The notes below the pieces were generated by a model. That model was not told where the DNA came from. It made no database searches and was given only the letters and a program-made list of their open reading frames with translations. The position numbers and the translations under genes were made by a program. Shown one piece after another: positions 1 through 5,338 of a stretch of DNA of 9,365 bases (position 1 is the stretch's first letter; each line of letters begins with the position of its first letter). Origin of the DNA: DATNBT01 sp964579765 (GTDB lineage: Bacteria > Acidobacteriota > Vicinamibacteria > Vicinamibacterales > CAVVIG01); the NCBI GenBank assembly GCA_964579765.1, contig CAZOIK010000270.1:1-9365 (forward strand), written 5' to 3'.

Positions 1-359
1 GCGAGCTTGACGATTGTCTGGCCGCGCAGCGTCACGCCGTAGATGAACTCGCCGCCGGCCTCGCGGTGGATGATGAAGCCGTGCAGATCGGGCGGCGCGC
101 CCGGGACGTTGCGCAGGAAGCGGCCGTCCGGCGCGAACACCTGCAGGCCCGCCTGCGGATCCTGCACGCTGAGGTACACTTCGCCGTTCGAGCTGACCGC
201 GACGTCGCCGTGCATGTTGCCGAGCGAGGAACGTCCCTGAGGCAGCGTCGGCCAGCCGTCCACGTAGGTGAACGACGGCGCGGCGGCGTGCACGAGCAGC
301 GTGGCGGCGAAGAGAGTGGCTGCCGTCGCGATAGCCGCGGCGAATACAGGTTTTTTCAT
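1..359 (-). CDS. Secreted beta-propeller (NHL/PAL-like) protein, 5' part only
   Basis: The minus strand from the ATG at 359 is open to the window edge (119 codons, no stop). It begins MKKPVFAAAIATAATLFAAT, a Lys-Lys n-region followed by a long Ala/Leu-rich hydrophobic stretch and Ala-rich cleavage region, so a Sec signal peptide and export are likely. The mature part starts with a GWPTLPQG-like segment, then HGDVAVSSNGEVYLSVQD and VFAPDGRFLRNV. This alternation of a strand, a Gly/Asn turn and a second strand resembles one blade of NHL-repeat or peptidyl-amidoglycolate-lyase-like six-bladed propellers. The C-terminal blades lie outside the window, so no catalytic residues can be judged. It is divergent from mch and probably unrelated to the C1 pathway. 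The coding call is firm; the propeller assignment is moderate. Confidence 0.75.
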   Translation of the reverse strand, partial: MKKPVFAAAIATAATLFAATLLVHAAAPSFTYVDGWPTLPQGRSSLGNMHGDVAVSSNGEVYLSVQDPQAGLQVFAPDGRFLRNVPGAPPDLHGFIIHREAGGEFIYGVTLRGQTIVKL

Positions 360-367
360 GGCGTCGA

Positions 368-373
368 ACGATA
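368..373 (-). promoter_or_regulatory. Candidate extended -10 element of the propeller gene
   Basis: Read on the minus strand this is TATCGT preceded by TGC, inside GTCGTGCTAT. It ends 8 bases before the ATG at 359, the spacing expected for a leaderless transcript. The same ten bases, GTCGTGCTAT, precede the esterase gene at 4420-4429 on the plus strand. No convincing -35 box is visible. If mch starts at 358 this element lies inside mch codons; if it starts at 394 the element lies in the short gap. Confidence 0.35.
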
Positions 374-393
374 GCACGACACGCAGTCTGCGG

Positions 394-1338
394 ATGAACG
401 AGCGCGCGTGGGCCATTGCCGACGCGAGTGTCGAGCGCGCGCAGGAACTGCGCCTCGCCGTCCACACGCTCGCGTGCGGCGCCCGCGTCATCGACGCCGG
501 CATCGACGCGCCCGGCGGTTTCGGCGCCGGGTTGATGCTCTCCGAGCTGTGCATGGGCGGACTGGGGCGCGTGTCGTACGCGCCGCTCGTCATCGCCGGC
601 GAGACGTGGCCAGGGCTTCAGGTGTGGACCGATCATCCGGCCGAGGCGTGCATGGCGTCGCAGTATGCGGGGTGGGCGATCAATCCCGGCGGCTTTTTCG
701 CGATGGGCTCGGGACCGCTCCGCGCGCACGCGCGCGTCGAGCGTGAGTTGTTCGCGAAGCTCGGCTACGTGGAAACCGCTTCGCGCGGCGTCCTCGTCCT
801 CGAGGGCCGGACGATGCCGACCGACGACGTCGCGTCGTGGGTGGCCGAGAAATCGGGCGTCGCGGCGAGCGCGCTGACGTTCGCGATTGCGCCGACGGCG
901 AGCCTGGCGGGCGGCGTGCAGATCGTCGCGCGGACGATCGAGACCGGCCTGCACAAGATGGACGCGCTCGGCTTCGACGTCCGCCGCGTCGTCAGCGGGA
1001 TGGGCACGGCGCCGCTCGCGCCGACCGCGCGCAGCGACATGCGCGCGATCGGCCGCACCAACGACTGCGTGCTCTACGGCAGCCAGGCGCGCTTCGTCGT
1101 CCGCGCGGAAGACGACGAGCTGGCGCGGCTCGCCGGGCGCCTGCCCTCGTCGGCCTCGAAAGACTACGGCACGCCGTTCTACGACGTGTTCAAGCGCTAC
1201 GACAGCGACTTCTATAAGATCGATCCGATGCTCTTCAGTCCTGCCGAAGTCTGGCTGACGAGCGCGACGAGCGGACAGACGTTCCACGCCGGCGCGCTCA
1301 ATCCCGACGTGCTGCGCGCGTCGCTTCTCGAGTCGTAG
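394..1338 (+). CDS. mch: Methenyltetrahydromethanopterin cyclohydrolase
   Basis: Mch hydrolyses 5,10-methenyl-H4MPT to formyl-H4MPT (reversibly) in the cytoplasm, part of H4MPT-linked formaldehyde oxidation or C1 assimilation. From the ATG at 394 the protein has 314 residues, normal for the family. Family landmarks run in order: NERAWAIADASVERAQEL at the N terminus, the GARVIDAGIDAPGG segment, LCMGGLG, then ARTIETGLHKMDALGFDV and the C-terminal DPMLFSPAEVWLTS with HAGALNP. Arg180 and Glu183 in the RTIE motif have the spacing of the catalytic Arg183/Glu186 pair described for the Archaeoglobus enzyme. An in-frame ATG at 358 would add 12 residues and would overlap the start codon of the divergent gene; homology begins near 394. 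No strong ribosome site precedes either start. It heads the operon that continues into the ATP-grasp gene. Confidence 0.96.
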   Translation: MNERAWAIADASVERAQELRLAVHTLACGARVIDAGIDAPGGFGAGLMLSELCMGGLGRVSYAPLVIAGETWPGLQVWTDHPAEACMASQYAGWAINPGGFFAMGSGPLRAHARVERELFAKLGYVETASRGVLVLEGRTMPTDDVASWVAEKSGVAASALTFAIAPTASLAGGVQIVARTIETGLHKMDALGFDVRRVVSGMGTAPLAPTARSDMRAIGRTNDCVLYGSQARFVVRAEDDELARLAGRLPSSASKDYGTPFYDVFKRYDSDFYKIDPMLFSPAEVWLTSATSGQTFHAGALNPDVLRASLLES

Positions 1339-1350
1339 GCGAGACGGTCC

Positions 1351-2298
1351 GTGCAAGTCGTGATTCTCAGCGCACGCACCGGCTGGCACACCGACGAGTT
1401 GTGCCGCGCGTTGTCGGCGCGCGGCCATGTCGCGGTCGTCCTGCGCTACGAAGCGCTGGTGGCGCGGCTGGGCGTGGGCCGCGCCGAGGCCGGGCTGACG
1501 AATGAACGCGCCGCAATCTTCGGGGCCGACGCCGTGCTCGCGCGCATCATTCCGAGCGGGTCGCTCGAGCAGATCATCTTCCGCGTGGACGCGCTGCACT
1601 GGATCGAGGATCGCGGCGTGCCGGTCGTGAACTCGCCGCGCGCGATCGAGCGGTCCGTGGACAAGTTCTATACGGACGCGCTCCTGCACGAAGCCGGGCT
1701 CGAGACGCCGGAGACGGTGGTGTGCGAGACGACAGCGGATGCGCTCGAGGCCGTGCGGCGGTTCGGTGACGCGGTGATCAAGCCGCTCTTCGGATCGATG
1801 GGGCACGGGCTCGTCCGCGTCGGCGATCCCGACGTGGCGTTCCGGGTCGTCAAGGCACTGGATCAGTCGCGTGCGGTCTTCTACGTGCAGCGCTACATCG
1901 AGCACGGCGGCCGCGACATCCGCGTCTTCGTCGTCGGCGGACGGGTGCGTGGCGCGATCGAGCGGCGCGCCCCTGAGGGCGACTGGCGGACGAACGTCGC
2001 CCGCGGGGCCGCGGCGCATCCGATCGTGCTGCCCGCCGAGTGGGAGCAACTGGCGCTGCGCGCCGCGGAGGCGATCGGCGCCGACTATGCGGGCGTGGAC
2101 CTGCTGCCGGCGTCCGACGGTCGCGTATTCGTGCTCGAGGTCAACGGCATTCCCGGCTGGGAAGGGCTGCAGCGCGCCACGGGCCTCGACGTCGCCGGCG
2201 CGATCGTCGAGCATGTCGAGCACGTCGTCGAGACGCATGTGGGCGCCGGCTCGCGCACTGGTGTGGGGGCCGGCTTCAGCCGGCCTGATCCGTCATGA
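1351..2298 (+). CDS. RimK-like ATP-grasp ligase of the H4MPT/methylofuran island
   Basis: This is a 315-residue ATP-grasp protein related to RimK, MptN and MfnD, which join glutamate or another amino acid to an acceptor carboxylate. A GTG start lies 12 bases after mch. Visible motifs: an N-terminal pre-ATP-grasp domain (residues 1-95), AVIKPLFGSMGHG (142-152, ATP-binding Lys144 and glycine loop), hinge VQRYIE (179-184), RDIRVFV (188-194), and metal/ATP ligands Asp250, Glu263 and Asn265 in YAGVDLL and VLEVNG. All core ATP-grasp residues are present. Its position next to mch matches methylotroph H4MPT islands and points to glutamylation of dephospho-H4MPT or of the furan cofactor; the sequence alone cannot choose. 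The last residues, VGAGFSRPDPS, come from a palindromic repeat and are probably not functional. The stop overlaps the next start (ATGA). Confidence 0.88.
   Translation: MQVVILSARTGWHTDELCRALSARGHVAVVLRYEALVARLGVGRAEAGLTNERAAIFGADAVLARIIPSGSLEQIIFRVDALHWIEDRGVPVVNSPRAIERSVDKFYTDALLHEAGLETPETVVCETTADALEAVRRFGDAVIKPLFGSMGHGLVRVGDPDVAFRVVKALDQSRAVFYVQRYIEHGGRDIRVFVVGGRVRGAIERRAPEGDWRTNVARGAAAHPIVLPAEWEQLALRAAEAIGADYAGVDLLPASDGRVFVLEVNGIPGWEGLQRATGLDVAGAIVEHVEHVVETHVGAGSRTGVGAGFSRPDPS
2268..2285. repeat. Palindromic repeat forming the C-terminal tail of the ATP-grasp gene
   Basis: Perfect 7-bp arms GGCCGGC and GCCGGCC enclose the loop TTCA. The same four-base TTCA/TGAA loop recurs in hairpins at 3952, 6894 and 6915. 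It sits within the last 11 codons of the ATP-grasp gene and encodes part of GAGFSRP. A run of T residues is absent, so it is not an ordinary intrinsic terminator, and the downstream gene is translationally coupled. Confidence 0.7.
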
Positions 2299-3185
2299 CC
2301 GCGACCGCCGCTGCGCTCGACGTCGGCGTGATGGCGCAGCTCGCCTGTCTGCTCGAAGCGAGCGCGCCAAAGCCGGGCAACGTCTGTCCCGGCCGGCATT
2401 TCGCCGACGCGCGGTACGAGGATTTTCTGGCGAGCGCGGCGGCAATCGGCGGGCCGCTCGCCGGCGCCGGCGCGCGGCCACTGGGCGGCACGCTTCGCAT
2501 GGCCGTCGAGGCGACGTCCGCGTGGACCTCGTCGAACACGAACCTCGGCCTCGTGCTGCTGCTCGCGCCGCTCGCGCGGGCGGCGGCGCTCGAGGCTCGC
2601 GCCGATCGGCTTCGCGAGGCCCTGCGCCGCGTGCTCGAGCAGACCACGGTGGCCGATGCGCGCGAGATGTATGCGGCCATCCGGCGCGCATCACCCGGCG
2701 GACTCGGACGTGCGACCGAGCAGGACGTGGCGGACGAGCCGACGGTGACGCTTGTCGAGACGATGCGGCTTGCGGCCGGCCGCGACACGATTGCGTCCGA
2801 GTACGCCACGGGCTTCGAGATCACCTTCGAGACGGCGGCGCCGGCGCTCGTCCGCGCGCGCGCCGACGGACTGTCGTGGGACGATGCGGTCGTGGAGACA
2901 TTTTTGATGCTGCTGGCCGCGAGGCCCGACAGCCACATCGCGCGCCGCGGCGGCGCGGTGCTGGCGGATGACGTCACCGGCCGTGCCGCCGACGTGATCG
3001 CTCGCGGCGGCGTCCGAACTCCCGAGGGTCGGCGGGCCGTCGACGACTTCGATCGGACGTTGCGCGAGGGCGCCCACCGCGCGAATCCGGGCACGACGGC
3101 GGATCTGACGGCCGCCGCGATCTTCGTCGCGCTCGCCGGCGGCGCGTGGACGGCGCAGGGAGGGCGGCATGCCGCGGCCCGGTGA
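2295..3185 (+). CDS. CitG/MdcB-like triphosphoribosyl-dephospho-CoA synthase family protein
   Basis: A 296-residue member of the CitG family. CitG uses ATP and dephospho-CoA to build an alpha ribosyl-ribosyl bond, releasing adenine. Motifs seen are the N-terminal EASAPKPGNVCPGRHF (residues 21-36), SSNTNLGLVLLLAPL (79-93) and C-terminal PGTTADLTAAAIFV (265-278), all typical of the family. No citrate lyase or malonate decarboxylase subunits are present, so the classic prosthetic-group role is unlikely. Homologues sit in methylotroph H4MPT islands (Orf5-type), and a role in cofactor assembly is the best reading. By chemical analogy it might attach the alpha-linked ribose of H4MPT; that is inference. 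The start ATG overlaps the preceding stop by 4 bases, and its own stop overlaps PTPS by 17 bases, so the genes are tightly coupled. Confidence 0.88.
   Translation: MTATAAALDVGVMAQLACLLEASAPKPGNVCPGRHFADARYEDFLASAAAIGGPLAGAGARPLGGTLRMAVEATSAWTSSNTNLGLVLLLAPLARAAALEARADRLREALRRVLEQTTVADAREMYAAIRRASPGGLGRATEQDVADEPTVTLVETMRLAAGRDTIASEYATGFEITFETAAPALVRARADGLSWDDAVVETFLMLLAARPDSHIARRGGAVLADDVTGRAADVIARGGVRTPEGRRAVDDFDRTLREGAHRANPGTTADLTAAAIFVALAGGAWTAQGGRHAAAR
3157..3164 (+). promoter_or_regulatory. Strong ribosome binding site for the PTPS-like gene
   Basis: AGGGAGGG lies just upstream of the ATG at 3169, inside the end of the citG-like gene. It is one of only a few clear Shine-Dalgarno sites in the window and fixes the PTPS start despite the 17-base overlap. 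Confidence 0.65.
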
Positions 3186-3669
3186 GTTCCGCGTCTCGGT
3201 CTCGAAAGACTACCTGGTGTTCGCGTCGGCGCACTTCATCACGTTCGCCGGCCATCGGTGCGAGGGCCTGCACGGCCACAACTACCGCGCGCGGGTGACG
3301 GTCGAGGGCGCGCTCGACGAGGAAAGCTGGTTCGTCTTCGATTTCGTCGAGCTGAAGAAGATGATGCGGCGGCTCTGCGACGAGATCGATCACAAGGTGC
3401 TGCTGCCGCTCGAGAACCCGAAGATTCAGCTGACCGAACAGGGCGACGCGGTGCACGTCGCGTACGAAGGCAAGCCGCGCTATGTGTTTCCGAAATCCGA
3501 CTGCGCCCTGCTGCCCGTGCCGAACACGACGGTGGAGATGCTGGCTGAACTGCTGACGAAGCGCTTGCGCGCGGCGCTCGACGCTGCCGGCGCGCGCGGG
3601 CTCACCGCCGTCGAGATGGAAGTCGAAGAGAACGTCGGCCAGTCGGCCGTGTATCGAATCGCGTTCTGA
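3169..3669 (+). CDS. 6-pyruvoyl-tetrahydropterin synthase / QueD-like protein
   Basis: A 166-residue PTPS-family protein acting on 7,8-dihydroneopterin triphosphate or a related pterin. Zinc ligands are His22 (SAHF), His35 and His37 (LHGHNY). Cys31 four residues before His35 gives the CxxxHGH pattern of QueD and classical PTPS rather than the ExxxHGH of PTPS-III. Asp74-His75 (DHKVLLP) and Glu153/154 (MEVEENVG) fit the remaining catalytic and pterin-binding positions. The protein is longer than QueD (about 120 residues) because of an inserted segment at about residues 85-118 between DHKVLLPLENP and PNTTVEMLAELL. No queuosine genes are nearby, so a pterin step feeding H4MPT is the likelier role; this is inference from context. 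It is the last gene of the mch operon and converges on the HisA-like gene. Confidence 0.88.
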   Translation: MPRPGEFRVSVSKDYLVFASAHFITFAGHRCEGLHGHNYRARVTVEGALDEESWFVFDFVELKKMMRRLCDEIDHKVLLPLENPKIQLTEQGDAVHVAYEGKPRYVFPKSDCALLPVPNTTVEMLAELLTKRLRAALDAAGARGLTAVEMEVEENVGQSAVYRIAF

Positions 3670-3673
3670 AATT

Positions 3674-3692
3674 GTAGGGCGGGCCGCCCTAC
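3674..3692. repeat. Intergenic hairpin between convergent PTPS and HisA-like genes
   Basis: GTAGGGCG, loop GGC, CGCCCTAC: an 8-bp perfect stem filling the 19-base gap and running into the HisA-like 3' end. The HisA-like stop (TAG on the minus strand, 3689-3691) lies inside the right arm. The left arm GTAGGGCGGG recurs at 4195. It could end transcription from both sides, though neither side has a T-run. Confidence 0.65.
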
Positions 3693-4450
3693 AGGTGTCC
3701 TTCGTGCAGCGCCGTCGCGACGAGCGCGGCGTCGCAGCCGGCATCGGCCAGCCGCGCCAGATCGTCGCTGTCGCGCACGCCGCCACCTGCGATCAACTCC
3801 ACGCCGGGCGCGGCCTCGCGGACGCGCCGCAGCAGATCGAGATCGACGCCAGCACGCATGCCGACGCGCGCCAGGTCGAGGACGATGATCGCCCCGGCAC
3901 CGGCCTCGGCGGCGCGCGCGGCCAGCGCGTCCGCGCTCTCGGCGGTGTGAGGTCCGCCTTCAGGCGGACGTCCAATCCCGAGCGGCGCGCCGTCCTTCAG
4001 GTCGAGGCTGAATGCGACGTGTGGTCCGCCGACGGCCTCGCAGATCTCCGCGAGCGTTTCGAACGACGTCAACGTCTCGAGCCCGACGACGACGCGCGAC
4101 GCGCCGACGTCTGCAGCGTGACGCGCGCGATCGACCGACGAGACGCCGGCGTCCAGCCAGACACGAGCGAGTCGCGCGATGTTCTGTATCGCGTGTAGGG
4201 CGGGGCCTTCAGCCGGGCCTCGGCGGCCCTGAAAGGGCCGCGCTGCATTTTCAATGGCGTCGAGATCCGCGACGTAGATCTCCGACAGCCCGTCGCGCTC
4301 GACGTAGCGTCGCGCGAGATCGACGGCATCGCCGATCGGCTGGTAGCGTTCGCGCAGACCGCCGCGTGCGTGCACCGCGACGCCGGCGCGCAGGTCGATG
4401 ACGCCGATCACGCGCAATGGTCGTGCTATGCTCGCTGGCCGTACGCTCAT
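3689..4450 (-). CDS. HisA/HisF-related TIM-barrel protein of H4MPT islands
   Basis: A 253-residue (beta/alpha)8 protein of the HisA-related family found in methanogens and H4MPT-using bacteria, not the histidine enzyme itself; no his genes are nearby. Seen: VIGVIDLRAGVAVHARG (residues 14-30, HisA-like first strand with Asp19), IYVADLDAI (58-66), VWLDAGV (97-103), VVVGLETL (120-127), FSLDLKDG (147-154, second Asp position), IIVLDLARVG (188-197) and the C-terminal phosphate-binding ELIAGGGVRDSDDL (218-231). The reaction of this family is not known to me. Two palindromic repeats interrupt it in frame: residues about 70-87 after strand 2, and 161-167 just after FSLDLKDG. Both fall in loops. The ATG at 4450 is used because no later start keeps the first strand. 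It is divergent from the esterase and convergent with PTPS. Confidence 0.82.
   Translation of the reverse strand: MSVRPASIARPLRVIGVIDLRAGVAVHARGGLRERYQPIGDAVDLARRYVERDGLSEIYVADLDAIENAARPFQGRRGPAEGPALHAIQNIARLARVWLDAGVSSVDRARHAADVGASRVVVGLETLTSFETLAEICEAVGGPHVAFSLDLKDGAPLGIGRPPEGGPHTAESADALAARAAEAGAGAIIVLDLARVGMRAGVDLDLLRRVREAAPGVELIAGGGVRDSDDLARLADAGCDAALVATALHEGHL
3952..3969. repeat. Palindromic repeat inside the HisA-like coding sequence (copy 1)
   Basis: Perfect 7-bp arms GTCCGCC and GGCGGAC around the loop TTCA, the same core as the hairpin at 6894-6917. On the minus strand it encodes RPPEGGP (residues 161-167) within the HisA-like protein, directly after the FSLDLKDG strand and before ADALAARA. 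It looks like an in-frame insertion. Confidence 0.75.
4195..4247. repeat. Compound palindromic repeat inside the HisA-like coding sequence (copy 2)
   Basis: The segment begins GTAGGGCGGGG, matching the first ten bases of the hairpin at 3674, has a TTCA-containing imperfect arm near 4208, and contains a perfect hairpin at 4223-4241 (GCGGCCCT, loop GAA, AGGGCCGC). It ends GCGCTGC, an imperfect inverted copy of its start. On the minus strand it encodes residues about 70-87 (ARPFQGRRGPAEGPALH) of the HisA-like protein, between IYVADLDAIE and QNIARLARVW. It reads as a 53-base repeat unit absorbed into the gene. Confidence 0.72.
4420..4432 (+). promoter_or_regulatory. Candidate extended -10 promoter of the esterase-mfnF-mfnE unit
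   Basis: GTCGTGCTATGCT contains the extended -10 TGC-TATGCT. Its first ten bases are the same as those upstream of the propeller gene on the minus strand. Transcription would begin near 4439-4440, giving a leader of about 26 bases with the ribosome site GGGAAGAG at 4453-4460, six bases before the ATG at 4466. The element lies inside the 5' codons of the divergent HisA-like gene. No clear -35 box. Confidence 0.4.
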
Positions 4451-4465
4451 CTGGGAAGAGATCCT

Positions 4466-5323
4466 ATGCGAAGCTCATTCTCGATCCCGGCGTTCGCGCT
4501 GGCGCTTGTCGCCGCCGCCGCGACGGGCGCGCACGCGCAGGCCACCGGCGAACAGGACCGGACGTATTCGTTTCCCGGCACCGGCGAGCAGATTGCGTAT
4601 CACCTGTACGTGCCCACGACCTGGACGAAGACGGCGAGGTTTCCGCTCGTCGTCGTGACGCACGGCGCGAATCAACCGGCGACCGCGCCGTTTCAGCGGC
4701 CGATTGACGCGCCGACGCTCGCGAAAACCGCCGAGGCCCGCGGGTACATCGTCGCGGCGGTGACGGGCTATCACGCCAACGCGACGGGCGTCGGCGGCTG
4801 GAACGTGCCGTACCGGATGATTCAAGTGCCGCGGCCCGCGGGTGCCGGGCGCCGCGGCGGCGGCCGTCGAGGCACACCCGCGCCGCCCCCCACGGCCGAA
4901 GACTTCGTGCGCGCGGAGATGGACGTCACCAACGTCGCCGACATCGTCGCCAGGGAATACAACGTCGATCCGAACCGCGTCTACCTGATGGGCAATTCGT
5001 CCGGCGGCAGCGCGGTGTGGAATCTCGCCGCGAAGTATCCCGAGCGCTGGACCGCCGTCTCGCCGAGCGCCGCGCCGATCGACGACGCGATGTTTCCGTA
5101 CGAGCGGCTGAGACACGTGCCCGTCCTCGTCGTCCACGGCGACATGGACACGACGATGGTGTTCGAGGCGAGCAAGGCAATGGTCGATCACGCGCGCGCG
5201 AAGGGCGTGGACGCGACGTGGCTGCCGGTCGCGGGCGGCACGCACATCGACGCGTGGGCGCGTCCCGAGATCCTCGCGAAGATCTTCGACTTCTTCGACG
5301 CGCATCCAACGAGGGCCAAGTAA
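4466..5323 (+). CDS. Exported alpha/beta-hydrolase esterase (PHB depolymerase/LpqC-like)
   Basis: A 285-residue secreted hydrolase, probably acting outside the cytoplasm on an ester or acyl substrate. The start at 4466 gives MRSSFSIPAFALALVAAAAT followed by GAHAQA, a clean signal peptide cut near AHA-Q, and has GGGAAGAG six bases upstream; the longer frame from 4370 would bury this signal. The fold shows PLVVVTHGANQP (oxyanion region), the nucleophile elbow GNSSGG with Ser178, acid Asp228 in HGDMDTTM and His260 in GGTHIDAW. Residues 123-142 form an Arg/Gly/Pro-rich low-complexity stretch (PAGAGRRGGGRRGTP) in a loop before the nucleophile. Family: carboxylesterase/PHB depolymerase-like; the substrate is unknown. 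It has no obvious link to cofactor synthesis although mfnF follows after about 12 bases. Confidence 0.87.
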   Translation: MRSSFSIPAFALALVAAAATGAHAQATGEQDRTYSFPGTGEQIAYHLYVPTTWTKTARFPLVVVTHGANQPATAPFQRPIDAPTLAKTAEARGYIVAAVTGYHANATGVGGWNVPYRMIQVPRPAGAGRRGGGRRGTPAPPPTAEDFVRAEMDVTNVADIVAREYNVDPNRVYLMGNSSGGSAVWNLAAKYPERWTAVSPSAAPIDDAMFPYERLRHVPVLVVHGDMDTTMVFEASKAMVDHARAKGVDATWLPVAGGTHIDAWARPEILAKIFDFFDAHPTRAK

Positions 5324-5328
5324 GCCCT

Positions 5329-5338
5329 GGAGGCCACG
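5329..5338 (+). promoter_or_regulatory. Ribosome site and atypical start region of mfnF
   Basis: GGAGG at 5329-5333 is followed by CC and then ACG (5336-5338) in the mfnF frame. The frame is open from the esterase stop (5321-5323), yet contains no ATG, GTG or TTG until 5414. Candidate starts are CTG 5327 or ACG 5336; an ATG at 5336 would be one transition away but with short spacing. Confidence 0.45.

Noticed and set aside
268..393. N-terminal extension of mch to an ATG at 268
   Set aside because: These codons overlap the signal peptide region of the divergent propeller gene and have no homology to Mch, which begins near NERAWAI.
1871..2971. A 366-residue plus-strand frame across the ATP-grasp and CitG-like genes
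   Set aside because: It runs through two recognised genes in the wrong frame and is Arg/Ser-rich.
2276..3094. Long minus-strand frame opposite the CitG-like gene
   Set aside because: Low-complexity Ser/Arg/Ala sequence without motifs; the plus strand encodes a recognised family.
3674..3692. Ordinary rho-independent terminator
   Set aside because: The stem is strong but there is no T-run on either strand, so I list it as a repeat/hairpin only.
4461..4466. Minus-strand TAGGAT as the HisA-like gene's -10 box
   Set aside because: The match is weak and the ten-base spacing to the ATG at 4450 is not clearly that of a leaderless promoter; no -35 box supports it.
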